A stretch of DNA of 64,000 bases. It comes from Selaginella tamariscina. Lineage: Eukaryota > Streptophyta > Lycopodiopsida > Selaginellales > Selaginellaceae. The translations under genes and the position numbers were made by a program. Positions 22,612-34,180 of this stretch are shown here, piece by piece. The stretch's first letter is position 1, and each line of letters opens with the position of its first letter. Where the stretch lies: positions 496,001 through 560,000 of the forward strand of contig PUQB01000064.1 of NCBI GenBank assembly GCA_003024785.1, written 5' to 3'. The notes beneath the pieces are model-generated. The model saw only the letters and a program-made list of their open reading frames with translations. It was not told where the DNA came from and ran no database searches.

Positions 22612-23305
22612 ATTGCGATTTGAATTTGTACATTAGTGATATCTAGTGCACTTTGATATTGAACAAGTCTCAAGAAGCCACCCACAATTGCAATCAATAA
22701 TTGACACCAATTATGAACATTCATATGTGTTTTCATCCCTTTATTGGGGGTACTATAATCTTTAAGTAGTAAATGAATGAAATAGATATTGTCAATGTAT
22801 AAATATATAATATGTTGAACCTTATAGTTTTTCATATCAATTATCAAGTGAGAGTTGAGAAGAGACACTTTATGAAAAACATCATTGGAAGTAGAGGTAT
22901 TTAAATGACTAGCTTCAATAAAAATATCAACATATTAAGCTGCGTTTAGGGAACTAAAAATGAACAACTCAAAACTGGGCAAATGACAAATTTAATTGAA
23001 ATTGTTCCACGTTTTTTTTTAAAATCTTCTACATAAGAAATCATTAATAAATCGAGCTCTAGGGGTCTAAAAGAAAAGAGGAGCATTAGTTTTGTAATGT
23101 GAAACTAGTCATTGTAAAAGAAATTGTGATCTATATTGTTTAACTTGGTCGACCATGATAAATTATTATTATTTTAATATTGATTATAATAAATAACAAT
23201 AATGGTTTAGGGAGAAAGTACTAAATTAAAAATTGTTAAATTGATTAACTAGTTGGTGAAGAAGTTGGGTATTCCTTTCTTCCGCCTTTTCTTTTTCTTG
23301 TTTCC
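22612..23305. other. Non-coding, no recognised feature
   Basis: AT-rich sequence between the LTR cluster and the gag ATG of element C. I looked for the 5' LTR of element C here and did not find a match to its 3' LTR start (TGTAAGATATTG). Confidence 0.5.
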
Positions 23306-24394
23306 ATGACAATGAACATGGAGACGGCTTTTAGCATTATTGCTACTGCTATTGATGCACAAACTAAGTTGTTGGAGCGCTTTGTTGAGGGTCCGTCTTC
23401 CTCTTCCCTGTCTGAGCCTCATGCCGGGGGATCTGCTTCTAGTACTCTTTCATCTTCTTCACATGCCACAAATTCGAGGGTTCGACCCCAATCTTTTTGT
23501 GGTGATCCGGGAGATGATGTATACCACTGGTTTGATCATTTCCAAGTCATTGTTCGTTACCATGGTTAGGATGAGGCCCGTGCTCTCAGAGAATTCCCTA
23601 CATGTTTGGAAGGCCCTGCGCTTAAGTGGTATAATGGATTGGCTGCGGAGATTCAAGTCAATAGTAATCGGTTAACGGAATGCCTCAAACATACGTTTGG
23701 CAAAGTTGAGGATTCAGATGATGCTTTCCAACAACTGCATGCGATACGACAACATCCTGGTGAGTCTGTTATGCGGTTTAGTATTAGGTTCGGGGATTTA
23801 GTTCGGCGTGCATATGCATATCCTAACATGCCTGAGCCTATTAAGCTCGGTATGTTATGGCCAACTATGCGACCCGAACTTGTTCGATTCGTTCGGGCTC
23901 TTCGTCCTACCACATTGGAGGAAGCTTTTGCACTAGCTCAACGTTTTGAGTTGGTGCCTGGTGAGGGCCGTGTTCCCCTTGGGTTACCTGCTCCTCTTGT
24001 TCAGCGTGCTGATCCAATGGAGGTTGATGCTGCTGCATATGTGCCCGCACGGCAAGCCTTTCGTGGTCGACCTCGGGGCCCACCCCGTGGACCACCTCCA
24101 CGAAATCGTCCTGCACCTGCTCCAGTACCTGCCCGTGGTGGTCAAAATCCACGGATTCATGACAGGAGGAATCGGAACAATGCAGGTCAACCCAATCAAG
24201 TTCATTGTTGGGCATGTTGGGCGCCTGGACATACTTGGCGGGCATGCGATGTGTATCCTAATTGGCGTCCACCACATCTAGGCTGGCGACCATATGTTCT
24301 GGATGGTGTGCCTGTGGTGGCCATTATGTCTGATGATGAACTTCCAGATGACGAAGTCTCTCTTGCAAATGGATCTGTTGCGGAAAACCAGTAA
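23306..24394 (+). pseudogene. gag of element C
   Basis: The frame runs from ATG 23306 to 24394 with a single in-frame TAG at 23567-23569, where related sequence has Trp (YHG*DEARA). It contains the capsid-like segment (WYNGLAAEIQ, QLHAIRQHPGESVMRF), a proline/arginine-rich linker, and an intact CCHC knuckle CWACWAPGHTWRAC near 24210-24250. It packages retrotransposon RNA in the family. Confidence 0.85.
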
Positions 24395-24423
24395 TCGTAC
24401 GAGCGACGGAGGGATCCCGTGCG

Positions 24424-24795
24424 ATGGAGACTTCACCTCCATGCTTTTTCCACTATGCATATCAGGGTTTGCAAGTTCCACAAGATCATCCGGTTTTCAC
24501 ATTTTCTGCACGAGTGAATGATCTTTCAGTAACAGTGCTTGTGGATACAGGATCCAGTATGTCTTCCATAACTTCTTCTCTAGCGCATCGGTGCTCGTTA
24601 CCCTTAAGACATGCAGATAAGGTCTTGCACATTTTATATAGTAATGGGCAGTCTCGTGCAATATCACAGTACACCACTTCAACTACGCTGATTTTGGGTG
24701 ACAAACGTAAGTTTCCCTCTAGGTCTCTTAGGGTTGTCCCTTCCCAGGTCTTTGACATTATTCTGGGATGTGACTGGTTGAAGCAATCGAAAGGT
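24424..24795 (+). pseudogene. Protease domain of element C
   Basis: The aspartic protease core LVDTGSSMSSITSS lies near 24538-24580, followed by FDIILGCDWLK near 24750. It is in a different frame from gag. The reading then leaves pol homology at about 24795, where the RT/RNase H block is deleted. Confidence 0.8.
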
Positions 24796-24834
24796 ATGTG
24801 TGATTTTTCACTTCTCCTCCTGTATTACGCTTGG

Positions 24835-25907
24835 AGTCTGTGTCTCTGCAGTCTATTCCTTTACGTCCAGAGAAGCTTGTTGCTGTTTGTATCACACATA
24901 CAGCTCCTTTGATTCCAGTCTTGGGTGGTTTATCTCAACAGGTTCAAATCATCAATGTCTCTCGCCCTTTTGAGTTAATTGCAGTGGATTTAATGGGACC
25001 TTTTCCACGTTCTTCTCACGGTAACTAGTACATCATTGTTGTATCCGATTATTTAACTCGATGGGTGGAGGTTGGTGCTCTTCCAGATGCAACTGCCATG
25101 TCAACAGCTTTGCTTCTGTTCGATAATGTGGTTTTGCAGCATTATTGTCTAGAGCGGATGTTATCAGATAATGGCCCCGCTTTCATTGTAGAGGTAATCC
25201 GAGTGTTGTGTGAGAGGTTAGGGGTAAAACATTCATTTGCCTCTCCGTATCATCCACAAACTGATGGTTTGGTGGAGCGATTGAATCGGACCTTCAAGGG
25301 TATGATCTCGAAGTATGTGAACTTCAATCACACGGACTGGGATTGGTATTTGCGATGTTTGAGATTTGCTTATGTAACAGGCATTCAGAGTTCGATTGGT
25401 ATCTCTCCATTCAAGGCATTGTATGGATATGATCCTAAGTTGCCTAGTGAATTGGGGTTATCATCGAATCTGCCACGTGCTGAGGATGCAAAGATGTGGG
25501 CTCGACATTTGGATGCTGTTTTGCCTCTTCTGCGTGTAGAGTCTGCTGAACATCTTGGTTGAGCTCAAATGCTGCAGCAATCTTTCTTACAATGCACGAC
25601 ATCAAATTCCACTAGATTTTGCTGACGGTGACTTAGTCCTGGTACGTTTTCCCAAGCTGACTGCACCTGGGCTTGTAACTGGTTTATTACATAAGTGGCT
25701 TGGTCCCTACCAAAGGTTGGTCCTCATGTATATCAAGTACAGTTGGTGGGATCTCATGAGGTTGAGATAGTTCACGTGGTTCGAATGAAACGGTTTGTCG
25801 TTCGAGACTCGTTGAGTACATTTGGTCATACCTTAGATGGCCCAGCTCACACGGATCCAGGACCATCAGATCCATCACCATCTACACAGCCGCAGAGGGG
25901 AGGATAG
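24835..25907 (+). pseudogene. Integrase of element C
   Basis: Catalytic core blocks are visible: AVDLMGPFPRSSHG, LSDNGPAFIVEV and HPQTDGLVERLNRTFKGM, which give the D, D and E of the DDE triad. The C-terminal part contains GDLVLVRFPKL and VEIVHVVRMKRFVV. In-frame stops at 25027-25029 and 25559-25561 and a frame change near 25560 and 25720 break it. The product would join cDNA ends to host DNA. Confidence 0.85.
25891..25907 (+). other. Polypurine tract of element C
   Basis: CGCAGAGGGGAGGATAG lies directly before the LTR start TGTAAGATATTG. Confidence 0.7.
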
Positions 25908-26410
25908 TGTAAGATATTGTATATTAGGTAACATACCGTATATACGCATGTGTATATACACACATGCGTAGTGACACATGAGTGGTGATCTAGCCCCCAT
26001 GTGTCAGCGCCACGTGTCGCATGTGTGCCATGTGGCAAGAGGTCTCTTGTATATACATTTCATTTAATATATCTGCTCTTTCAATATATTTATTCAGAAA
26101 ATTATTTAAATAATGGAAATATGTAATTTAATTATGTCAAAAGTAATAAATGCATTTAATATTTTTTAGATTATATACATTTTCTATTAAATATGTGCAA
26201 CCGCCAAAAGAATATTCCCGTTGAGGTAAATTGACGTTAACACCTTCCCTTAGAGGGTGACACCTGTCCCGACATGCGAAGCCTGTATAAAGGGGGAATG
26301 TCCCTCGGTTTCTTGGTTTCCTGTCGAAGCTATTCCAAAGTTCCAGTTTATATAGTTTCTATAAGTTTGCTGATTCTTCTGTAGAGTATGGCGCCTTTTA
26401 GTTTGTTCAT
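25908..26410 (+). repeat. 3' LTR of element C
   Basis: Begins TGTAAGATATTGTATATTAG after the polypurine tract. A TATAAA-type box lies near 26285. No second copy exists in the window, so the right end is a guess. Confidence 0.55.
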
Positions 26411-26821
26411 CCATCTGCAAATGAAGAATATTAAAAAAACTTTAAAAAAGACCAAATGAACATCAAGAACAAACTCATACACATAAGACAAGTAGGCACT
26501 CTATAAAATTCTAAGAAATTCTAAAAATGAGCCAGATCCTAAGATCCTAAGACATTACCGGAGTCTAAAGAATTAAATCAAGCCTATGACAGCATGACAC
26601 TCTTTAAAACTATTGTTCCTGAACAACAGTCAATTCCAAAGAAGAAGGTTGAACTATTAATTTGCGTGTTCTCATGTCTTTTATTGAGACAATTTTGGGG
26701 TTTGCCGGCCTGTTCAGTGAAATCCTGACAAAGAAGCATTCCGATGCCATCAATCCTTTGGACTGTGAAAAAGTTGATATAGAAAAATTTGTGACAAATT
26801 CGAATCAATTTTAATAAAAGA

Positions 26822-28357
26822 TCATATGGTGGGATCCTTATACCGTTTGTAAATCTCTTCTACTCCGGCCGTGACGTGTAGTGGAAGAGGCCTAATTACA
26901 TTAAATGCATTAATGTTTTCTTTCAGTTGGTTTATTGTGGTGGCGCCAATAATGCTACTTGTCACAAAGGGACGATCACGAACATATCCCAGTGCAAGCT
27001 CGACAGGTGTGAGACCATGCTGCTCAGCAAGGCCGATGTACTTGTCCACAGCTTCCTGTTGATAAACAAATAGCATAATTCATAGAGTTGTTCTACATAA
27101 ATGTTAAATACCTTCGCAGGGGAGGATTTGTATCTGGCCATGTATCCTGGAAACACATTAAACCTTCCCCCTTTGGCTGCTAGGCTGTCTGGGTTGGCAT
27201 ATTTCCCAGTCAGGGCCCCGCCCGCGAGTGGGAATACGCCAGTAAGCCAACATTGCAGTTGTGGTGACTGCATACTTCCGCCAAATCAACTGGACAATGT
27301 GAAATGTCAACAAAGAGGACAGTATCAAAAGCAATGCACCTTCAAAGCGACACCGCACCAGCAGGCTATAATTGTTTTGGATGCTCACTATCTTTTCAAG
27401 CCCAAGCGTTTCAGCAACATCTGTAAATTTCATCACTCCAAATGACGTTTCATTCGATACTCCAATGTGCCGGACCTGCGAGAGATATGTGTTCAAGTAA
27501 TCAAAATAACATGTCATCTATATCTTACTTTGCCCTCTTCTATCATGGCCTGCAGAGCTCTTAGTTGGTTTTCAAAGGGAACGCTCTCTCTCCACCTCGT
27601 TACATCGTAAAACAGCTCGCCAAAAAGAGGCACATAGCGGTCGGGCCTGTTGCAAGAAAATAACCATGAGTGACTATCATCTATGTCTTAAAACTAACCA
27701 ATGTATCTGAAGGAGATCAATGTAGTCGGTTCCAAGGCGTTTCAAACTTTTTTCAACGCTTTCCTTTATATTTTCTGCATTAACTCTAACGGTTTTTCCA
27801 CTCTCTCTGAGGTACACAGATCGATCTGAATAGCCTGCAACTTTGGTTGCAAGTACTATCTATATAACAAAGTGAGAACAAGTTAACCAAGAAAGACATG
27901 ATAGTGCTTGCCTTGTCTCGCTGTTGGGTTTTCAGCCACGACCCAATGTAACGGTCAGTCCGGCCTTGGGTGTCTTTAGTCGGAGGCACAGGATACTGGA
28001 CCAAACGAGTTTTAAGCTCTTGAAATCATAAACCAAGCTCCGTACCATTTCGGCAGTGTCCAATATGTTAATGCCATTGTCAAATGCATAATTAAGCTGC
28101 TCATGTGCATCTGCCTCCGTGTTCTGGACACCCCATGTCATCTGCGATAGCATTTCATGTCAGCTAAGCCAAGTCTATAATATGCCAAATTTTACCGTTC
28201 CAAGAGTGACTTCACTGACCACAAGGTCAGAATTTCCTAGCTTGTTATAACGCATTGAAGCACAGACAGTGCTGCTCAAAGTGCCAGCTCTCAATGCACT
28301 CTGCACTGAAACTGGGGAGACGAGCTCAAGGCGGCCATATTTGAGCCAAAAAGAGCC
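26822..28357 (-). CDS. Aldo/keto reductase (Tas-like), split gene
   Basis: Eight exons can be delimited on the minus strand: 28357-28196, 28141-28046, 27995-27912, 27859-27699, 27646-27529, 27475-27340, 27289-27112 and 27055-26822. Introns are 50-56 bp with GT-AG ends, except 27911-27860, which is GC-AG. The tetrad of NAD(P)H-dependent aldo/keto reductases is visible: Asp and Tyr around ILDTAEM/YPVPP, Lys in LATKVAG and His in LLQIHW. C-terminal cofactor-loop sequence (SSIIGATTINQLKENI) follows. MRYNKLGNSDLVVSEVTLGT starts at 28255. The Ser/Thr-rich residues before it could be part of a plastid transit peptide whose first exon I could not find. One C seems missing in a CCC run near 27235, shifting frame inside LLAYSPLAGG: a real lesion or a sequencing error. 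This is the only clear host gene in the window. Confidence 0.85.
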
Positions 28358-28360
28358 CTA

Positions 28361-29486
28361 GCACACGATTGAGATAATGTGTGGAATCAGTTTGCTGCCT
28401 TCTGAGGGCTTAACAGAATTAAGCCACGTGCAGGAACCTGCATAAGTTGGGACGGTGCCGTCGACTCCAGCCGCGTACTGGAAACCTTGCGGCCTTTATC
28501 TAGCAAAGTACAAAGAGAATGCTATTGAAAGACGAGAGGATCGTAATGAAGGAGACGTCATGGGCATACTTGCTCATAAGAACATATTACAGCACGATCT
28601 CCACTTTCATCTTCTTTTCTTGACTCCAGGATAGTTCCATAGAGTTGCAAACACACCCGAACCCAGCTATACCATAGATTCAATGGATTGTGCACTGCAT
28701 TTATAAACTTATCAAGCACGCAGAGGAAAGTGAGTTTGTCTGGCTCTGGACCCTGAGCCAGCATTGCCTCAAAAAGGCTTCATCAGCAAAATAACACTAG
28801 GAATAAGCAGAAACAATTGTTGAACGAGAGACTTGAAAGAGTATGCGAGCTAATCAGGAAAGAACGTCCGGTGGGACAAATTGATTTGTAAAGCTGCAGC
28901 TTTTAAGTCGTCTTATGCGCAAAACCTTTGAGCCGCATTATCTCATCAGACACAAGGATATCCAGCAGTGACATGGTTAGAACTAGGTATCGACGCAGTC
29001 AAGAGGCAGTAAATTTCATGGTCGTCATGACAGAGGGCCATCCTTGAAGTGGCTCAAATGTAGACGGACCGGACCTCTTTTTGCCCTTTTCTGTGATGAT
29101 GGGACGAAAATAACGACATTTTACTACAGGCAGTTTTCTAACCGCCTGTTCATTATAATATCTTCGTTCCAAAAGATATACTATTTCTACTGTGCGCATA
29201 TAAAGCATTAAGCCATATGATTTCTGCACATGACGTATATTGGGGAGTACGATGGTTGCTCCATCACACAGGTATAAACAAAAATGCGGGCACATATGCT
29301 AGAACTGGCTCATGAATCACGTAAAAAAGGAGAACGGATTGCTCAAGGCAGTTTCCCTTGGGCAAGTCCTTGTGTGTGTTTCTCGATTCCAAGCAAGCTA
29401 GAGCTCTCAGTGGTAAATTAAAACATCACTTATGAACTGGGCATAAAAATAAATTGTTAAAATTAAATATTATATAAATTAAACAC
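28361..29486. other. Intergenic sequence upstream of the reductase
   Basis: It probably contains the promoter and any first exon of the reductase gene. Two minus-strand open frames (28558-28764 and 28999-29295) have no recognisable domain, and I do not call them genes. Confidence 0.45.
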
Positions 29487-29621
29487 TGTGAGAACTCCGA
29501 ATATAGAAATGTATATATCCATTACTTTAGAAACCTAACTTATGTACAAAAGCGAGTGGTTCAGATTGAAACTAATCGACGGCTATCAAACCCATTATTC
29601 CAATAAGAGTGGATCAATACA
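29487..29621 (-). repeat. 3' LTR of old element B
   Basis: On the minus strand it starts TGTATTGATCC after a purine-rich run (AAGAGGAAGGGAATGA) and ends GTTCTCACA. It matches 55001-55161 (shared ACCACTCGCT, ATGGATATA, TTTCTATATTC). Confidence 0.8.
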
Positions 29622-29736
29622 TCATTCCCTTCCTCTTGAAAGGATGTAAGTTGGTTTCTCTTGTAAATAGACCCAGATCTGGAGAAACATTAGAAGGAGG
29701 CATTGGTGGATTTATATGTGGCACAACTTGTTTCTG

Positions 29737-29960
29737 TTACACAAAATGCTTCAACCGTCGCACGTGTACAATCTCCAAAGGATTAGGTTGAATGTCGTGC
29801 CGAACCTTATAAACTTGCGGCCCTACTTGCCGTAGCACTCGATATAGTCCTTTCCACTGAGTAATGAGACTCTTAATTAAACCACGTACCATAAACTTAA
29901 GAAAATGAACCAACACCAGTTCCTCAACCTTGTACTCTGCAGGTGGACAATGGTGCGAGT
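29737..29960 (-). pseudogene. Integrase C-terminal end of old element B
   Basis: Reads PPAEYKVEELVLVHFLKF through GPQVYKVRHDIQPN to RRLKHFV and a stop at 29737-29739. The frame continues without a break into the integrase at 44478 when the intervening 14.5-kb element is removed. It resembles the integrase end of element C. Confidence 0.88.
29957..29960. other. Target-site duplication GAGT, left
   Basis: GAGT directly precedes the left TIR and is repeated at 44478-44481 after the right TIR. Confidence 0.9.
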
Positions 29961-29987
29961 ATGCAAGTTGTAACTAAAATGGGCATG
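29961..29987 (+). repeat. Left terminal inverted repeat, copy B
   Basis: Begins ATGCAAGTTGTAACTAAAAT and ends GGGCATG. It differs from the inverted right end only at positions 6 (A/C) and 19 (A/G). Confidence 0.93.
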
Positions 29988-30462
29988 GCTATAGTCCCAT
30001 TTCCTAATAATTAGCAATTTTAGCTATTTAATTAATATTAAAGGAATATTCTTTAGAATATATTTGAAAAAGAATATTCTTTAGAATATTCTATTTTGTA
30101 TTCTACCCTTTAATAAATTATAGCATTCATTGAACAAAAATTAATAACATTATAAAAGTAAAGGTATTAAATATATATATTATATAATTATGCCTAATAT
30201 AACAATTAAGGAAGAGCATAAGAGGTACATTATATAAATATTGATGTTGTTATTAAAATATTAATATTTAAATATAACATTATTAATTAAAAATTTGTAG
30301 TAGTAATAATATATATATATATATAAAACCTATAATAATATAGTCAATCTTCCATATCTTTTTTAAATTTATATAGTTAAGTATACAATTTGGTACTATT
30401 ATTAAAGAGTTTATAATAATTATGAATATTAAATATATGATATTTTATAATTTGTAATTGCT
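29988..30462. other. AT-rich subterminal region
   Basis: Non-coding, very AT-rich, between the left TIR and the transposase stop. It contains repeated AGAATATTCTTTAGAATAT blocks near 30045-30095 that could be subterminal motifs. Confidence 0.45.
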
Positions 30463-33400
30463 TTAAGCTTCAGAAAACATACATTCCCTTGCAGTTTTGT
30501 TAATCGTGACTTTATCAACGCTTCTTGACATCCACCCATATCGAATGGATTTAACATTTATAAAACATGCTGGGTCTTTTTGATTGGGAGACCATGTTTT
30601 CTCTAGGCATCCATTATATCTTTCGCTCTCCTTCTCGTGTCGCCTTTTTTGTGGTTTGAACCATGCAACCTTAACAATACTATTTTTTGTGATTACTTCA
30701 GGTGTGTCGATAATTTGACCCATCCAAATAGGCTGATTATATGACGCATCTGGAGTAATGAGAACCATCATTAGTTTTTGAAGATCCTTGCAGCAATCAA
30801 AGTATGCTTTAGGTTTTTGGTTCCTTTGTCCAACAAAGTGTGGGGTTTGCACTTCCACATCACTACTGGCTTCTATGTCGTCTGTGCTCAGTGATGTCAT
30901 TTCAATCTCCTCTCGCCACCTTGTTTTAGGCCAAAAGGGTGTTGCAATTCTGTACTTGTGACAGTAGGCCCTTCCAACTCTCGAACAACAGTCTCCCAAT
31001 AGTCGACCACATGCTTATATAGTTCTGAGTAACCAGTTGCCTTATCAGAATTCTTTGGCATCGATTTTTGAACCCATGCCACATATTTTTTGATGCCATC
31101 AATAATAACCTCTTGTTCCTTGAGCTGGGCACTCAATGGAATAGGGTCTGGTTGTCCTTCTGGGAGAAGTGGCTTTCCATCCTCTCCACTTTTGAAGAGC
31201 ATTAAGCCCTCTTTCGGTAACCACTCCTGCTCTGATGGCCGTAACTTGTACTGCATAATAGGTATACCATCTCGTATGGAGAAAAAGAATTGTAGCGGCA
31301 CAAGGTGACCAACTAAAGAATCACTCCCTTCTTTTATATACTCCTTGAGAAATTTTTTGAAGTCTGGCACCTCAGTCACAAGCAAAGCACAACTTTTTTT
31401 GGAGATGCAATTTTCAAAAAGATTCATCATATGCGGTAAGGTAAGTGCACTTGTCCTTTTTGTAGAGTTGGAGACCTTGCTGAAGAACGCATCAATATCT
31501 TCATGAGTGTGACCAACCATAAGGAAACTGAGCGTGATTGTTTCAAACACACCTTTGGCAACAAGCATTGACAAGTATGCTAGCACATATCTAGAAAATA
31601 AAAGTAAGTATGAGCTTGAGAAACCCTTAAGTAAAATGATTTACCTATTTTTGTTCTCGCCTGCACAATTATCCATCTGTAAAAGCAAATGACGAGGAAG
31701 CTTATTTGATGTTGAGGACACATGTACACTATTTGAGCTAGATCCCTCCACTGAACCAGAACTCTCAACAGGGCCATCTGTTTTCTGTGCAGGCTGTTGA
31801 CAATGCCTCTCATATTCCCAAGTAGCCTCAAGTGCAGACGTGTTCATGAGAGCATTATGTAAAGGTTGAAGGTGTTGTTTCTTCACTTTGAGATCACTGA
31901 TAGGACTTGTCTGTGAGTGGGCTTCAAGGTTTCTGAAACACATGGCTAACGACCCAATAGTGAAATTGGAGTCGCTAGACCAATGTGGAAGTGAAAAGTG
32001 TCCATATGACTCACAACCGTGTCCATGTGTTAGCACACCTGTCAATGAAATCGGAAGTTTCATGACATTTCCAAGGCACTTTGGTGTTGCAAAGAGCTTT
32101 GGAATGCTGGTCTTTGAATGATCCATCTTGTCATGGATCAAGCACAGGTACTCTGATGGGCGTGACACAGAAAGCATGCGGTGTGCATAGTACTGAGACC
32201 GGCAAGTTTGTTGTGCAATCATGTGGGCCTCCATCTTCTTTTGAATGGCAGTGATCTCCACCAAGGTTTTTGCACAAGCCTCTGCAGCCTTCAATGATGT
32301 ACAAGTGTCACACTTGGAAAAGCTAGAGTGTTTTGCAATCTCCACATCCTTAAAATGAGTATTCCATATGTTGTTGAAGGTACCAGTGCAGATTGCTTGG
32401 AGCCCCATCAAACTGAGGCACTTGTTCACATGTTCACACAGCTTCAATTGAGTGTAGATTGAAGGCAAAACCTTGAGATTTTCCCTGACCCCTGCATTTG
32501 TGGTTCGGCATTTGTGAGGCATCCTGTCTGCATTTGCTTCCACAAAAGCCTTGAGTATCTCTATGGCTGCCATGATGTGAGAGCGGGTTTTGACCAAGCG
32601 AGTGTTCCCATGAACTGAGGTTCGCGCTCCATCTAGCCACTCATCCCTCCGACGGTAGAACGTGGTCTTTGGGATCCCGTATATACTGTACCAAGCTTTG
32701 AAGCAGATGGCCACCTTATTAAATACCATGGATGTACTCTGATAACCTGTGTCCGAGGCCATTCCATCAATACACCCAGTTAGTGCAGCATATACAAACT
32801 CATGCCTTTGCTTTTGGGTGAGCATACGAAAGACATGTCTACATTGGGTAATTTCATTCCGGTCTGCCATCTGACAACACTTCTTCTTGCAACAGTCAAT
32901 CGTGGAAATGCTCGTAACACTTTCGGAAGATGTAGGATCCATCTTTACCCTCTTGCTGAAACTTGCAGGGGAAGATCTACAACCCATGAATCGCCTTTTT
33001 CTTACAATAGGACCAATGCAAGGAACCTCTTCAAATATGAGTTGTTCTTCCGGGTTGTTATTATTGAAATCCAACCCAGAATATGTTGAACCATCTTGCC
33101 GTCTTAATTCAGATGTTCGCCACCTCACGAGGGATCCAGGATACAATGTGCCATTAGGTGAAACCTCTGTCACAACTACACCCACGAAGTCGGACCCTAG
33201 TTTCTCTTCTGACACTGCTTCCATTGGATTTATAGCTGTGATGATGCCTCTTCCGACTTCAATCTCACGAAGAAAGAGAATCACCTCATCCATCACAGCA
33301 GGCAAGCCATCATCTGGTAAACTCGTGCTACTATTTGTTTGTGACTCTGCATATTCTGTGTCAGCCTTGACTTCATCCAAATTCCACAATACAGGAGAAC

Positions 33401-33593
33401 CCTCCTCAAATTCCATTCCCAGAACCTCAACATGCTTGTAAATGGTGTTCACCCATACGTACACACAAGATCCTTGGGCAATATTGTGACATGATGCATT
33501 ATTATCTCGAACTTCCACAGTTCCAGTGCCAACTATCTCGTTGTTCCGAAGAAGACATACTTTATCTCCAGTATTAAACATATTGTCCTGCAA
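30463..33593 (-). CDS. DUF7869-type DDE transposase-like protein
   Basis: Exon 1 is 33593-31645, a 54-bp GT-AG intron spans 31644-31591, and exon 2 runs from 31590. The start Met (MQDNMFNTGDKVCLL) opens a beta-rich N-terminal region. Cys-rich CCKKKCC (near residue 240) and SKCDTC (near residue 430) could bind zinc. Three acidic blocks fit an RNase H-like DDE core: IHDKMDHSKT (Asp about 485), LQMDNCAGENKN (Asp about 641) and VGHTHEDIDAFF (Glu about 680), with the second and third about 39 residues apart. The intron falls just after the second block. A frame change near 30930 separates the last ~150 residues, whose PIWMGQIIDTPEV...VKVAWFKP stretch resembles a BAH/Tudor-like fold. It is probably the mobility protein, transcribed away from array 1. 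It is intact apart from that one shift. Confidence 0.8.
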
Positions 33594-33704
33594 TATATAT
33601 ATATGATATTTCTAAGAAATCTGAATTACGGTTACTTAATAATATGCATATGCAATAATACATAATTATGTTTAGAGATAATATCTCATGTTTGATTAAT
33701 ACAA

Positions 33705-34180
33705 CTGATGGGCGGGATTAATCCCGCCCACGAATCCCTCCGACGAGGAACGGTCGGCGGGATTAATCCCGCCGCCGACTCAACCCCTTCGGAGAGAGTC
33801 GGCGGGATTAATCCCGCCCACAATTCTTACGACGGGGAATGGGTGGCGGGATTAAACCCGCACATAACTCTCTCCAAAACTATGATTTCAAAGAGATCTC
33901 GGGATAAATCCTGTCCCCAAATCCTTAAAACAGGGAGTGGTGGCGAGATTAATCCCGCCACCCCTTCCCTGCCTCCTAAAATGGTTGGCGGGATTAATCC
34001 CGCCGACAACTCTTTCTAATAAATTCTGGTAACTCTTCATCAGTTGAGAAGGTTATCGGCGGGATTAATCCCGCCACTCTTTTTCAGTGGCGGAGAAGCA
34101 TTGCCCGAGAGATGGTGGCGGGATTAATCCCGCCACCTCTTCGAAGAGGCGAAAAAGAAATGGCCGGATTAATCCCGCCG
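33705..34180. repeat. Palindrome array 1, copy B
   Basis: GGCGGGATTAATCCCGCC units are centred near 33719, 33764, 33809, 33853, 33906, 33950, 33995 and 34066, then near 34115 and 34170. Several steps are exactly 45 bp. It is shorter than in copy A (476 bp versus about 770). It starts about 110 bp upstream of the transposase ATG. Confidence 0.95.

Larger units (their letters stand above)
23306..26410 (+). mobile_element. Ty3/gypsy element C, lacking reverse transcriptase and 5' LTR
   Basis: Gag, protease and integrase are present in order, followed by a polypurine tract and the start of an LTR at 25908. RT and RNase H are missing between about 24795 and 24835, where protease sequence passes directly into the linker before integrase. 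It belongs to the same group as the old split element at 29487-55161 (shared VYHWFDHF-type gag motif and integrase). The right limit, about 26410, is approximate. Confidence 0.85.

Noticed and set aside
22612-23305. 5' LTR of gypsy element C
   Set aside because: No sequence matching the 3' LTR start at 25908 was found, and no primer-binding site precedes the gag ATG.
28558-29295. Two minus-strand open frames upstream of the aldo/keto reductase
   Set aside because: No recognisable domain, no splice continuity with the reductase exons, and lengths not unusual for chance frames.
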